DNA of 64,000 nt from Photobacterium angustum (GTDB lineage Bacteria; Pseudomonadota; Gammaproteobacteria; Enterobacterales; Vibrionaceae). Position 1 is the first letter of the stretch, and every line of letters begins with the position of its first letter. The translations under genes and the position numbers were made by a program. Location: assembly GCF_002954615.1 (NCBI RefSeq), contig NZ_MSCJ01000001.1, positions 1,054,001 through 1,118,000 of the forward strand, read 5' to 3'. This document shows, piece after piece, positions 1 through 9,171 of this stretch. The notes below the pieces were generated by a model. That model was given only the letters and a program-made list of their open reading frames with translations. It was not told where the DNA came from and did not search any database.

Positions 1-358
1 CTAATACGAATGTTTTAGGGCGATCGCCGACCAATTCCATCATGATCAATGTTTGCAGCATTTCTACTTCATGGGCACTGCCTTGCCAATCGATCTCAGG
101 TGGCGCTTTATCAAAATCGAAAAAGTACACTTCGCCAGCATCTACACCAGCAGCATTAACGGTATCAATCACTATAAGGTGATCGTATTGGGTTAAGGTT
201 GGGATCAAACTATGCGCAAGGGTACCGCCATCCACGAGATCAATCTGATGTTCTGGGTGTGAAAAGCGGTAGTTTTCGGTGAGGTAATTGACGAAATGTA
301 CGCCGACTCCTTCGTCGGCGTACAAGACATTGCCAATACCAAGTAGCAATATCTTCAT
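1..358 (-). CDS. hyaD: Hydrogenase maturation endopeptidase, HyaD/HybD type (partial, cut by left edge)
   Basis: The first 119 codons of a protein that runs off the left edge. It starts at 358 with MKILLLGIGNVLYADEGVGV, the N-terminal glycine-rich signature of the HyaD/HybD/HupD proteases. These nickel-dependent enzymes remove the C-terminal peptide of the hydrogenase large subunit once the NiFe centre is in place. The Glu of the ADEG motif is the family's first nickel ligand, and the later VIDTVNAAG segment fits the second acidic region. It begins five bases after the hyaC stop, so it belongs to the hya operon, and its likely substrate is the HyaB encoded two genes upstream. Symbol by position and family; hybD or hupD naming is possible. 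Confidence 0.9.
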   Translation of the reverse strand, partial: MKILLLGIGNVLYADEGVGVHFVNYLTENYRFSHPEHQIDLVDGGTLAHSLIPTLTQYDHLIVIDTVNAAGVDAGEVYFFDFDKAPPEIDWQGSAHEVEMLQTLIMMELVGDRPKTFVL

Positions 359-363
359 TAGTG

Positions 364-1107
364 CTAGTGGCCTTTATGGTCAGTGTTTGTTTGGTGAGTT
401 TGATGCTGAACAGGGTCGTTACCCTTGTTCTTATCTTCAACGTGCACTGGGTGGTAATCGAAACCCGACATAATGGCGTCAGCTGAGCCATTGCGGAATC
501 GAATACCTGTCCAAATCACCATGTAAACGTGAATTAAGACAAACACGATGAATGCCCAAGTTACAATGTGGTGCCATTCACGGACGTTAGCTAATCCGCC
601 CATTGCGTAGGTTACCCACTCTGCAGGCTGCCAAAATAGGCCTCCCATACCAAGGTGGTATACGTTGGCATATAGGGTTAAGCCAGTCACACACATGAAA
701 ATAGCGGCGATAGAAATACCTGCATAAACCACTAACTGTAACGGGCCGTAAGCACCATGATGGGGTGGTTGCCCAACCCAAAAATAGGCTTTAATTTGTT
801 TTATCCAGCTATTCGGACTTACTGCATCTTTTACTGAACGTCTTTCGATATTACTGCGGCTAAAGAAGAACAAATAAGCGCGAATTAACGTCACAGCAAC
901 AAGGAGAAATCCCAGTACTTCATGGACAAAACGTACCCAGCCTTGCTCCAATACGTTGGTGCTATCTGGTGCAACTAAGAATGGCCAAGCAATATAAAAG
1001 CCTGTGACCACTAAACCAAATATGGCAAAAGCACGGAGCCAGTGACATAGACGTATAATAAAAGAGAAAACATAGGATCGTTTGTACAACACTGTATCTG
1101 TTGACAT
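364..1107 (-). CDS. hyaC: Ni/Fe-hydrogenase b-type cytochrome subunit
   Basis: 247 aa integral membrane dihaem cytochrome b that takes electrons from the hydrogenase small subunit and passes them to the quinone pool. Several hydrophobic segments are visible (about residues 20-40, 58-80, 125-150, 185-205), with paired histidines in them: RLCHWLRAF near residue 20, FVHEVLGF near 60, and EWHHIV plus LIHVYM near 180-195, as expected for two b haems. The ATG at 1107 has a good ribosome site (AAGGAAGG). It follows hyaB by 11 bases. Histidine-rich tail (HQTHQTNTDHKGH) at the C terminus. Confident family call. Confidence 0.93.
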   Translation of the reverse strand: MSTDTVLYKRSYVFSFIIRLCHWLRAFAIFGLVVTGFYIAWPFLVAPDSTNVLEQGWVRFVHEVLGFLLVAVTLIRAYLFFFSRSNIERRSVKDAVSPNSWIKQIKAYFWVGQPPHHGAYGPLQLVVYAGISIAAIFMCVTGLTLYANVYHLGMGGLFWQPAEWVTYAMGGLANVREWHHIVTWAFIVFVLIHVYMVIWTGIRFRNGSADAIMSGFDYHPVHVEDKNKGNDPVQHQTHQTNTDHKGH

Positions 1108-1118
1108 AAATTCCTTCC

Positions 1119-2822
1119 TTACACTGCTTGTGCTGGAATACGGAATTCACTCAAAGATTGGCCTTTGTAATCCATCACGTGTACTGAACACGCCATACAT
1201 GGGTCAAATGAGTGGATCACACGAAGAACTTCAAGAGGCTTAGTTGGATCTTCTAACTTTAAGCCGACTAAAGAAGCTTCATAAGGTGCAATTTTGCCGT
1301 TGCCATCAATTGGGCTTGCGTTCCATGTGGTAGGAACAACTGCTTGATAGTTTTCAACTAAACCGTCTTTAATACGTAGCCAGTGACTTAATAAACCACG
1401 AGGCGCTTCAATCACACCTACACCTTTGTATTCTTTTTTAGGATCAATGGTTGGCTCAATGTACGTAGTTTGATCTGAATTTAGGTTTGCGACCATAGAT
1501 TCAAAGGTAGTTAAACCATTACGTGCAATGATTAAGGTATGAAGCATACGTGCAGCTGTACGACCTAATGTAGTAAATAGGGCACCTGCTGGAAGGCCTG
1601 TTGTTTTTAAGAACTCGTTAACAACTGGTACAACGTATGGATTACCTTTTGCGTAGTTCACTGCAATAGTGGCTAGTGGACCTACTTCAACAGGCTCGCC
1701 ATTGTAACGTGGTGATTTAACCCAAGAGTATTTACCCGCTTCGTTAATCGTTGGACGTTTACCTTCTATGGTGTCACGTTCAATAAACGGAGTGTGCTCA
1801 GGAATTGTTGTGCCATCAAATGGGTGCTGTGGTTTATCAGCGTTGTACCATGAGTGGGTCACATCTTCAGCAATAAGGCTAAGATCAACATTTTCTGCTT
1901 TGGTTAGATCTTTATTACGAATAACACCGCCAGTAAATAGTTGTTCTTCTTCGTTTAGCTGAATAGATTCACTACACATGAAGGTGCTAATGTTACAGCC
2001 GCCTAATACACTTGGCTCTTTGCCAAATGCCGCTGCCGCCATCAGAATGTCCGCTTGGTAGGCACGTTCAATAAATTCAGCTACATGAACAAACTTTTGT
2101 TTAAACTCTTGTAGGCGAGCAGGATCTAACATGTCACGAACACAAGTTACACCACCAACAACAATAGATTGTGGGTGCGGGTTTTTGCCACCCCAAATTG
2201 CCATCATTTCAGCGCCAATACGTTGAACTTCAAGTGCTTTAAGGTAGTGAGATAAACCAATTAGATTTTGCTCTGGTGTGAATGCATATGTTTTGTTGCC
2301 CCAGTATGCGTTAGCAAATGGACCTAACTTACCTGTGTTTACTAAGCCTTGTACTTTTTCTTGTACTGCGCGTAGTTCACCTTCACCCGCTGCCATTGGT
2401 GTTTTCGACCACTTCATTGCTTCTTGTGCCGCTTTTGCAGGATCGGCACTTAATGCAGAAACCACATCCACCCAGTCAAGGCCATGTAGTAGGTAGAAAT
2501 GAACAATGTGGTCGTGCATTTCAAGTGACGTTAAAATCAAGCTACGAATGTATTTCGCGTTGATAGGCACTTGAGCATTAATGGCATTTTCAACCGCTAA
2601 TGTGCCACATAGGTAGTGTGATGATGTACATACACCACAAATACGCTGCATTAATAGGCCTACATCATAAGGTGTACGGCCTTTCATGATGATCTCTAAA
2701 CCACGGAACAGGGTAGAAGAGGCATAAGCTTTTTCAATAACATTGTTAGCATCAAGTTCAACTTCGATGCGTAAGTGGCCTTCGATACGAGTAATGGGAT
2801 CGATTACGACACGCTTGCTCAT
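1119..2822 (-). CDS. hyaB: Ni/Fe-hydrogenase large (catalytic) subunit
   Basis: 567 aa, full length for a membrane-bound uptake hydrogenase large subunit carrying the NiFe(CN)2CO centre. The N-terminal L1 motif RICGVC (Cys62, Cys65) and the C-terminal DPCMACSVH motif (Cys542, Cys545) supply the four nickel-binding cysteines. The protease should cut after His548 and release a 19-residue tail, so the gene predicts an intact maturation substrate. No Tat signal of its own; it is normally carried to the periplasm with the small subunit. Start at 2822 lies three bases after the hyaA stop with GAGGAA as ribosome site, implying translational coupling. Confidence 0.97.
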   Translation of the reverse strand: MSKRVVIDPITRIEGHLRIEVELDANNVIEKAYASSTLFRGLEIIMKGRTPYDVGLLMQRICGVCTSSHYLCGTLAVENAINAQVPINAKYIRSLILTSLEMHDHIVHFYLLHGLDWVDVVSALSADPAKAAQEAMKWSKTPMAAGEGELRAVQEKVQGLVNTGKLGPFANAYWGNKTYAFTPEQNLIGLSHYLKALEVQRIGAEMMAIWGGKNPHPQSIVVGGVTCVRDMLDPARLQEFKQKFVHVAEFIERAYQADILMAAAAFGKEPSVLGGCNISTFMCSESIQLNEEEQLFTGGVIRNKDLTKAENVDLSLIAEDVTHSWYNADKPQHPFDGTTIPEHTPFIERDTIEGKRPTINEAGKYSWVKSPRYNGEPVEVGPLATIAVNYAKGNPYVVPVVNEFLKTTGLPAGALFTTLGRTAARMLHTLIIARNGLTTFESMVANLNSDQTTYIEPTIDPKKEYKGVGVIEAPRGLLSHWLRIKDGLVENYQAVVPTTWNASPIDGNGKIAPYEASLVGLKLEDPTKPLEVLRVIHSFDPCMACSVHVMDYKGQSLSEFRIPAQAV

Positions 2823-2825
2823 GAA

Positions 2826-3962
2826 TTATTCCTCGACTTTCTTTGCAAAAATACTACTCACTGCGTGAGCACCAATACCTACAGCAGTAACGCCTAATGT
2901 CACTGCGCCAATGGTATCGGCAGTGGCATCTAAACCATGTAAAGGCTGACGGCTTAATGGTTTTTCGAAATACGCCATTTCATCCCAAAAATCTGGTTCA
3001 GAACATCCAATGCAGCCATGACCTGCAAGAACAGGCCAGCTTGTGTGCGCGTTAAAGCGCTCTGTAGGACAGTTGTTGTAAGTGTATGGACCTTTACAAC
3101 CCATCTTAAATAAGCAGTAACCTTGCTTAGCGTTGTCATCACCAAATTCAGTTACAAATTCACCCGCATCAAAGTGACCACGACGCTCACAGTTATCATG
3201 CACACGTGCGCCATATGCCCACTTAGGACGGTTAAACATATCAAGAGCAGGAAGACGACCAAACATAATGTAGTACATCAATGTACCCGTGATGTTGGCT
3301 GGGTTTGGTGGGCAACCTGCAACGTTGATCACTGGGCGATCAATCACAGCACCTACGCTTTTCGCACCCGTTGGGTTAGGACGAGCTGCCTGTACACCAC
3401 CAAAAGAAGAACAAGTACCCACACAAATAACGGCTGCTGCATCGTTAGCCACACGTTTAATCAGTGACATACCAGTTTCAGCTTTGCTGCCAAGCGTAAG
3501 ATAAATACCGTTATTAGCAGTAGGAACCGCACCTTCTGCTGCTAATAGGTATTTGCCTTTGTACGCTTTCATTGCGTTTTCAAGGTTTTCTTCAGCTTGT
3601 TGACCAGCCGCTGCCATTAATACTTCTTGGTATTCAAGAGAAACATGTTCAAATAAAAGAGTACTAATATCTGGAGTGGTTGTACGTGTTAGTGATTCAG
3701 AACAGCCAGTACATTCTGCAAGGCTTAACCAGATAAGAGGCACGCGATCGGAAAGCTCTGCAGCTTCTGCAACCATGGTGCTAAACGGTAAAGGTAAAGC
3801 CAGTAGGGATGTAATAGTGGCACTCCAAATCATGAAGTCACGACGGGTAATGCCATTTTGTTCTAATTTGTCTTTGAATGATTCCTCACGAAGAGGTTTC
3901 ATTGCTCGTAACTCTGCAAGACGCTTCTTGCCTAGTTCGAAAAGGGCTGCATGCGAGTCCAT
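2826..3962 (-). CDS. hyaA: Ni/Fe-hydrogenase small (Fe-S) subunit with Tat signal
   Basis: 378 aa electron-transfer subunit of a periplasm-facing membrane hydrogenase. A long N-terminal leader holds the twin-arginine motif TRRDFMIW near residue 40, and a hydrophobic helix near residues 350-370 anchors the C terminus. Cluster ligands are visible: CTGCSES for the proximal cluster, then GTCSSFGG, GCPPNP, the His/Cys distal site around VHDNCERR and GCKGP, and HGCIGC. The proximal motif is CTGC, not the CTCC of oxygen-tolerant enzymes, and the second supernumerary Cys is not seen either, so a standard oxygen-sensitive proximal [4Fe-4S] cluster is predicted. First gene of hyaABCD. AAGG lies seven bases before the ATG. 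Confidence 0.96.
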   Translation of the reverse strand: MDSHAALFELGKKRLAELRAMKPLREESFKDKLEQNGITRRDFMIWSATITSLLALPLPFSTMVAEAAELSDRVPLIWLSLAECTGCSESLTRTTTPDISTLLFEHVSLEYQEVLMAAAGQQAEENLENAMKAYKGKYLLAAEGAVPTANNGIYLTLGSKAETGMSLIKRVANDAAAVICVGTCSSFGGVQAARPNPTGAKSVGAVIDRPVINVAGCPPNPANITGTLMYYIMFGRLPALDMFNRPKWAYGARVHDNCERRGHFDAGEFVTEFGDDNAKQGYCLFKMGCKGPYTYNNCPTERFNAHTSWPVLAGHGCIGCSEPDFWDEMAYFEKPLSRQPLHGLDATADTIGAVTLGVTAVGIGAHAVSSIFAKKVEE

Positions 3963-4014
3963 CTATCAACCTTGTTTATTATGAATACTTATACGCTAAG
4001 GGAATAGCGTGCAG

Positions 4015-4056
4015 ATTTTAGGCTTGTAATGATGAGAGATGATTGATCTATATCAG
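4015..4056 (-). promoter_or_regulatory. Candidate FNR-activated promoter of the hya operon
   Basis: On the minus strand, 4043-4056 reads CTGATatagATCAA, 9 of 10 positions of the FNR consensus TTGAT-N4-ATCAA. A TAAAAT -10 hexamer lies at 4015-4020. A start near 4008 would put the FNR site centre (4049.5) at about -41.5, the class II activator position, leaving a leader of roughly 45 bases before hyaA. Spacing and match are read from the sequence; anaerobic induction is inferred. Confidence 0.65.
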
Positions 4057-4355
4057 ATTTTTGATTTTTGTATGACAATATAAAAAATCAAAAATGAAGG
4101 GATGCATAAATAACTCATTGATATTGTTAATGAGAATGCTTTGTATTATTCAAACGTGGTAATAAAGACTTTAACGTATTGAAATTTATAGAGTAAAAAT
4201 ATGAATGCAATAAGTTACATTGATTTCAAATGCGAATAATATGCTTGGATATGCAACATAATTTTTGGATAAAAAATAAATAATATTTAAGCGAGAGAAG
4301 AAAAATAGAAAATTAGAAATATTTAGTTTTTTTAGCGTATTTTTAAGGCAGATAT
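4057..4355. other. AT-rich intergenic stretch between hya promoter and torD terminator
   Basis: About 300 bases of very AT-rich sequence with no plausible ORF or homologous relic on either strand. It may hold further upstream hya control sites, but none can be named with confidence. Confidence 0.5.
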
Positions 4356-4385
4356 AAAAAACCTCAGTCGAGACTGAGGTTTAAT
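4356..4385 (-). terminator. Rho-independent terminator after torD
   Basis: A perfect palindrome, ACCTCAGTCG/CGACTGAGGT, at 4361-4380, flanked by A's on its left, which read as a T-tract on the minus strand. It ends the torCAD transcript about 20 bases after torD. Confidence 0.88.
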
Positions 4386-4403
4386 TATTAACATGTTGCT
4401 GGT

Positions 4404-5051
4404 TTATTCACCAGCAAGGAAAGCAGCATCAAGTTTACAGAACGCCAATAATAAATTAGCCGCTGCAGCATAGAAGCCAAATTGATCTCGGTTTTGACAC
4501 TCTTTCACAAACAGTGGTAACCAGTTAAGCAGCATAGTGTTAACAAAAGAAAGCTGTGCTTGCATTAGCTCTTCACGCTTTTCTTCAGTCTCTTGCTGGT
4601 TAGCCATGATGATAAGGTTACCCATGAAATCCAATTCAACAGCAAGGTGATCGGCTGGCTCATTGAATTCTTTACGCTGTGCAATCGCGTAATCATTCAT
4701 TAGCACATTCATATCTTGTGCTGGCTTATCGTTAAGTAAACCAGATGTACCTACATACATAGATGCGTAAGGCAGCGCGCCTGTTTTCGGTGTGCTTAGG
4801 AATAAACCACAGAAATCTGCCGCCAGTTCAAGTTGCTCATCAGGACGTGTGTTCGATTGATTAATTACTTCGCGAAAAGCTTCAACGGGTGCTTTTAATT
4901 CCTCGGTCATGCCTAAGCCTGAAAGGAATGTGTACATTTCACCACCGTGGTATTCATGCAGATCTGCATCAGTGAGTTCGCGAGCGAAAAGTGATGACAT
5001 CCACCAGTAGATCTCTGCACGTTGTTCGTTGAAAGCAATAAATTCTTGCAT
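4404..5051 (-). CDS. torD: TorA-specific molybdoenzyme chaperone TorD
   Basis: Cytoplasmic chaperone that binds the TorA Tat signal and apoenzyme and prepares it for molybdenum cofactor insertion. All-helical TorD/DmsD family; the conserved EPADHLAVELDFM segment fits the family E-x-x-DH motif. The ORF can be extended to 5081, but GGAG lies seven bases before the ATG at 5051, giving MQEFIAFNEQ and 215 aa, the usual TorD length. It follows torA by about 130 bases with a hairpin between them. Confident call. Confidence 0.94.
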   Translation of the reverse strand: MQEFIAFNEQRAEIYWWMSSLFARELTDADLHEYHGGEMYTFLSGLGMTEELKAPVEAFREVINQSNTRPDEQLELAADFCGLFLSTPKTGALPYASMYVGTSGLLNDKPAQDMNVLMNDYAIAQRKEFNEPADHLAVELDFMGNLIIMANQQETEEKREELMQAQLSFVNTMLLNWLPLFVKECQNRDQFGFYAAAANLLLAFCKLDAAFLAGE

Positions 5052-5129
5052 TGTCACTCCAGACAGATAAAACACATTCAAATATAACCTGCAGCATTAT
5101 ATTGGAATCTATTTTAAAAAGGTGAAATA

Positions 5130-5157
5130 AAGGCGATGAATTTTCGTTCATCGCCTT
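5130..5157 (-). terminator. Hairpin between torA and torD (possible attenuator)
   Basis: Stem AAGGCGATGAA (5130-5140) pairs with TTCATCGCCTT (5147-5157); on the minus strand it is followed by TTATTT. It sits between two genes expected to be co-transcribed, so it may partly terminate and lower torD relative to torA, or stabilise the torA 3' end. Confidence 0.65.
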
Positions 5158-5182
5158 ATTTTAATCAACTAGCTAAGTAAAA

Positions 5183-7711
5183 TTACTTATCCATAGCTGG
5201 GAACAGTGGGTCGATACCTTCTTCGTAGATAGGACCGTTAAAGCCTGTTACTGCAGGAACAACACCTGTGTACTTCTCGATCTGAACTAGGGCAGCAGCA
5301 GCAGATGTTGCTTGCGCTAGGCTAGAGGTACCGATGTCTTCTGTTAATACGTTTGGATCACCGTAAGTACAGATAGTACCCACTTTACCGCCTTCTAATG
5401 GGCTGTACCATGCGCCTTCTTGTAGACGACAAACACCTGGTAGGTAATCATCTGTTACAACAGCACCTGCTAATACCTGACCACGATCGTTGTATACACG
5501 TACGATATCGCCAGATTTGATACCACGAGCAGCAGCATCTTGAGTGTTGATAAAGATAGGCTCACGCTCAGCAACGGCGTAAGTCGCACGGAAATCCGTT
5601 GACGAACATAACTGTGAGTGTAGACGATCTTTCGGGTGCGTACTCTGCATGTTGATCGGGAAGCGATCAGAGCGAGGACCACCATGACTACGTTCAGTCT
5701 TTTCAAACCACATTGGGTGACCTTGACAGTCTTTGTAACCCATATCTGCGATAGTCTTACAGTAGATTTCGATCATACCTGAAGACGTACCTAGTGGCTC
5801 AAGGTCAGGTTCTTTACGGAATGATTCGTGGCGAACCCACTCTTTACCCGCAGGGAACTCGATGAAACCTTCACCATCCCAGAACTTCTTGAAGTTAGGC
5901 ATACGAACACCTAGACCACGACCTTGCAGACGCGCACCGTTGTAGATCTCTTCAATGATTTCCATTTGCGTCTTACCGCCAGTGAATGCTTCTTCGCGGT
6001 TAAAGCGAGAACATAGCTCACGGAAAATCTCAAAGTCATCTTTAGATTCGTACATAGGCTCAACAATCTTACGTAGGGCAATAATACCTGCGTTAGAGTG
6101 GTTACCGTACTGCTCGATATCGTTACGCTCGTATGTAGTTGTTGCAGGTAATACGATATCTGCAAAACGACAAGTTGCTGTCCACTGGTGTTCAATCGAT
6201 ACAACAGTTTCTAACTTAGTCCAAGCCTTGATCATCTTGTTACGATCTTGGTGGTGACCAAATGGGTTGTTACCACTGAAGATCGCCATCTTCATAACAG
6301 GGTACTTAATCTTCTGACCATTGTAGTTAATAGTCTTGCCTGGGTTGTCGATACAATCAACAAAGCGAGCAACTGGAATGAAAGTAGAGTAACCGTCGTA
6401 TGAACCGTTATGAATTGGAGCAACACCTGTAACACCACTAAAGCCAGACATTAGTGGGCCATTCGAGGTGATTGAACCTGCATCATTGTAGTGCCAGCCG
6501 AAGCCGAAACCACCACCTGGTAGACCGATTTGACCTAGCATTGCTGCAAGTACAACTAGCATCCACGCGTACTGTTCACCGTGCTGCATACGTTGTAGAC
6601 ACCAGCCACCGATGATTTGCGTACGGCCGCTTGCCATTGTGCGCGCAAGAGCACGGATATCATCAGCTTTGATACCACAGATCTTTTCAGCCCACTCAGG
6701 GTTCTTAACAACACCGTCAGTCTTACCAAGAACGTAAGGCATGAACTTATCAAGACCAGTTGTGTAATCAGCAATGAAGTCTTTGTTATATAAGTTTTCA
6801 GTGTATAGCGTATGTGCAATAGCAAGCATTAATGGAACATCAGTCTGTGGGTTAACACGGATCTGCTCACCACCAACCACTTTTTGAGTGCTAGAAACCA
6901 CAGGATCGACGTAGATCACTTTGATTTCTTTATTCTTCACTTTTTCTGCAAGTTGCTCATAGTACTGGTATGGGCTGTGGTCTGGTACTAACCAACCCAC
7001 TTGCAGGTTTTTAATTGGGTCAGATGCCCAAATAACGATAGTGTCAGTGTGTTCAAGTACGAGTGGCCATGATGTTTGTTGCTCGTAAACTTCCATTGCG
7101 CCAGCAACGTAAGGAAGAATTACCTGAGCAGCACCTGTTGAGTAGTCACCCATTTTACCTAGGGTAGTACCGTGAAGACCAACACCACGCTTCATCATGG
7201 TACCTGCGTTATGCAGTTTACCCACTGATTGCCAGCCTGTGTGACCAGAGTACAGTGCACTTGGACCGAAGTTGTTCTGAACACGCTCCATCTCATGGTA
7301 GAAGAAGTCTAACGCTTGAGACCATGGCACACGTACAAAACGGTTATTACCACGTTGTGTTGTATCTGACTTGTAGCCTTGCTTTAGCCAATCAATACGT
7401 ACCATTGGGTATTTAACACGTGCAGGGTTATAAACCACTTCACGTACCGCTTGGATCATATCTGTTGGGTTCTTGTCTTTTTCAAATGGCGTTGTTTCAG
7501 TCCAAACACCGTCAACAACTTTAGCGCGGAATGCACCCCAGTGAGAGCCAGATAACACTTCGCCAGAGAACGCAGCTTTTGCTTCTTCAGCAGCCATTGC
7601 TTTACGAGGAGCAAGAAGGCTTGTACCTACAACCGATGCAGCACTTGCCATTGCAAGGCCAGATAGGAAGCGGCGGCGTGAGATGCCAGTTTTATTAGTT
7701 TGAGTCGCCAT
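5183..7711 (-). CDS. torA: Trimethylamine-N-oxide reductase TorA
   Basis: 842 aa periplasmic molybdoenzyme of the DMSO reductase family that reduces TMAO to trimethylamine, the terminal step of TMAO respiration. Tat signal SRRRFLSG at residues 11-18 followed by a hydrophobic stretch and a small-residue cleavage region (RKAMAAEE). The body shows bis-MGD binding motifs typical of TorA (IIGGWCLQRMQHGEQ, the EHQWTATCRFADIVLPATT segment, and the C-terminal dinucleotide-binding domain with NDRGQVLAG). Electrons come from the pentahaem TorC encoded upstream, and TorD is its chaperone. Length and motifs match canonical TorA, so the enzyme looks complete. Confidence 0.97.
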   Translation of the reverse strand: MATQTNKTGISRRRFLSGLAMASAASVVGTSLLAPRKAMAAEEAKAAFSGEVLSGSHWGAFRAKVVDGVWTETTPFEKDKNPTDMIQAVREVVYNPARVKYPMVRIDWLKQGYKSDTTQRGNNRFVRVPWSQALDFFYHEMERVQNNFGPSALYSGHTGWQSVGKLHNAGTMMKRGVGLHGTTLGKMGDYSTGAAQVILPYVAGAMEVYEQQTSWPLVLEHTDTIVIWASDPIKNLQVGWLVPDHSPYQYYEQLAEKVKNKEIKVIYVDPVVSSTQKVVGGEQIRVNPQTDVPLMLAIAHTLYTENLYNKDFIADYTTGLDKFMPYVLGKTDGVVKNPEWAEKICGIKADDIRALARTMASGRTQIIGGWCLQRMQHGEQYAWMLVVLAAMLGQIGLPGGGFGFGWHYNDAGSITSNGPLMSGFSGVTGVAPIHNGSYDGYSTFIPVARFVDCIDNPGKTINYNGQKIKYPVMKMAIFSGNNPFGHHQDRNKMIKAWTKLETVVSIEHQWTATCRFADIVLPATTTYERNDIEQYGNHSNAGIIALRKIVEPMYESKDDFEIFRELCSRFNREEAFTGGKTQMEIIEEIYNGARLQGRGLGVRMPNFKKFWDGEGFIEFPAGKEWVRHESFRKEPDLEPLGTSSGMIEIYCKTIADMGYKDCQGHPMWFEKTERSHGGPRSDRFPINMQSTHPKDRLHSQLCSSTDFRATYAVAEREPIFINTQDAAARGIKSGDIVRVYNDRGQVLAGAVVTDDYLPGVCRLQEGAWYSPLEGGKVGTICTYGDPNVLTEDIGTSSLAQATSAAAALVQIEKYTGVVPAVTGFNGPIYEEGIDPLFPAMDK

Positions 7712-7803
7712 ATGTTGGAGAATCCTTAAACTTTAATTTTTATCGATGGGGCGGGGATAGTGATATCACCCGCCTATCATTTATTTGTTATTAGGCTGCA
7801 GGA

Positions 7804-8985
7804 TTAGTGCGCGCCTGCACCGCCTGTATCGCTACCGTGGTTCTGAAGATATTTCAGTAGCGTACGTTCTTCTGTTTTAGACAGACGGTAGTAAGAGCTC
7901 ATGGCTTTCAGACTTGCGATCCAGCCATTTGCAGTAAAATGGCCTGGTGCTGGCGCCGCGTGACAAGCGTTACAAGTAGAGCCGTACATTTCTTCTGCGT
8001 AGTTCCAGATAGGCTGGATGCTATCGATCATGTCAGCTTTAGTAATCCAAGCTTGTACCGTTACGTTCTGCCATACGATGTCAGTTGCTGGATCAGTTTC
8101 TTCCTTAACAATCTTCTCGTTAGCTTTGATGTCACCACGGATAGTCGCTTTAAATACGCGCTTACCCATGTACTCTGTCATAACGCGACCTTTACCTGCT
8201 TTTTCTAGCCAGCCATTTACTTCAACTTTTAGCATGTCGCCTTTACGTTCAAGTACAGTTACTTCAGACGCTGGTAGTAATTTACCTTCTGATTTAGCGT
8301 TAGCATCGTCAGTGGCGAACATATCTTTCTCACCAAGAGAGTAAAGCTTGTCAGCTGTTGCGCCTTGAGAAGTCGCTTCAGCTTGAAGGTTTTGGTAATC
8401 CTTCTGGAAACCACCAGCCATGTTTGGTAGTTCGTGCGCAATACCTTTGTGACATTCGATACAGTTCATGTCTTTTGCAGCAGCGTCTGTCATTGCAGCA
8501 GCAGCTTCAGGTGATTGCTTAGCGTGATCCATTGCAGAGTAATTGTGACAGCTCTTACAGGTGCTCGAATTTTGCTTTTTCATTCGATCCCATACCATCT
8601 GAGCTAATTCTAAACGGTGCTCTTCAAACTTTTCAGGCGTATCAATCTTTTTGGTAATAAACTGGTTATATACGTCTTTTGATGCCATCAGCTTAGTTTG
8701 AACCATACCAACTAAATCTTTAGGTTGGTGACAGTCCACACAGTCAGCTCGAACACCAGAGGCGTTTTTAAAGTGTACAGATTCTTTATACTCGTCGAAG
8801 TTTTGCTGCATGGTATGACAACCGATACAGAATTCATTGGTTGATGCGTGTTCAAAACCTTTATGTACAGCAAAGATACCAACTAGGGTGATAACAATAC
8901 CAACAAATACAAGGGCAAGAATCGAATACTTGCTACTTGGTTTTGTCAACATCTGCCAAAGTCTTTTCATGTTGAATGATTCCAT
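7804..8985 (-). CDS. torC: Pentahaem c-type cytochrome TorC (NapC/NirT family)
   Basis: 393 aa membrane-anchored quinol dehydrogenase that passes electrons to TorA. One N-terminal transmembrane helix (about residues 20-42) is followed by four CXXCH sites starting near residues 53, 82, 143 and 175, the NapC-like core. A fifth, CNACH, lies near residue 340 in the C-terminal domain that contacts TorA. A second ATG 15 bases downstream (MKRLWQ) is an alternative start; neither has a strong ribosome site. First gene of torCAD. No torE-like gene precedes it, unlike Shewanella torECAD. Confidence 0.95.
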   Translation of the reverse strand: MESFNMKRLWQMLTKPSSKYSILALVFVGIVITLVGIFAVHKGFEHASTNEFCIGCHTMQQNFDEYKESVHFKNASGVRADCVDCHQPKDLVGMVQTKLMASKDVYNQFITKKIDTPEKFEEHRLELAQMVWDRMKKQNSSTCKSCHNYSAMDHAKQSPEAAAAMTDAAAKDMNCIECHKGIAHELPNMAGGFQKDYQNLQAEATSQGATADKLYSLGEKDMFATDDANAKSEGKLLPASEVTVLERKGDMLKVEVNGWLEKAGKGRVMTEYMGKRVFKATIRGDIKANEKIVKEETDPATDIVWQNVTVQAWITKADMIDSIQPIWNYAEEMYGSTCNACHAAPAPGHFTANGWIASLKAMSSYYRLSKTEERTLLKYLQNHGSDTGGAGAH

Positions 8986-9077
8986 TTAAGAATGAATGCC
9001 CGCCGTAAGCTACGGTGACGTTATAAATTTTATGGGGTAATCTTATGTCCACGATGTGAATAAGGTTAATGGTACGA

Positions 9078-9118
9078 ATGAATAGCAAACTCATGTTTAT
9101 GACAAATTGTGAATAACA
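9078..9118 (-). promoter_or_regulatory. Candidate TorR binding sites upstream of torC
   Basis: In the torC-torR divergent region three related decamers lie in direct orientation on the minus strand: TTGTTATTCA (9109-9118), TTGTCATAAA (9095-9104) and TTGCTATTCA (9078-9087). Outer copies are 31 bp apart, about three helical turns. They only partly resemble the E. coli tor box (CTGTTCATAT), so assignment to TorR rests mainly on position and repetition. Confidence 0.45.
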
Positions 9119-9171
9119 ACGGTTTGTGCTAACGTTTCGTAAGAACACCTAAAAAACTAAAAGAGACAAAC

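Noticed and set aside
2826..3962. Oxygen-tolerant hydrogenase signature
   Set aside because: The proximal motif is CTGC instead of CTCC and the second extra cysteine is missing, so the enzyme was called standard type.
8986..9171. A torE gene upstream of torC
   Set aside because: The 186-base divergent region has no small hydrophobic ORF with a ribosome site in the torC direction.
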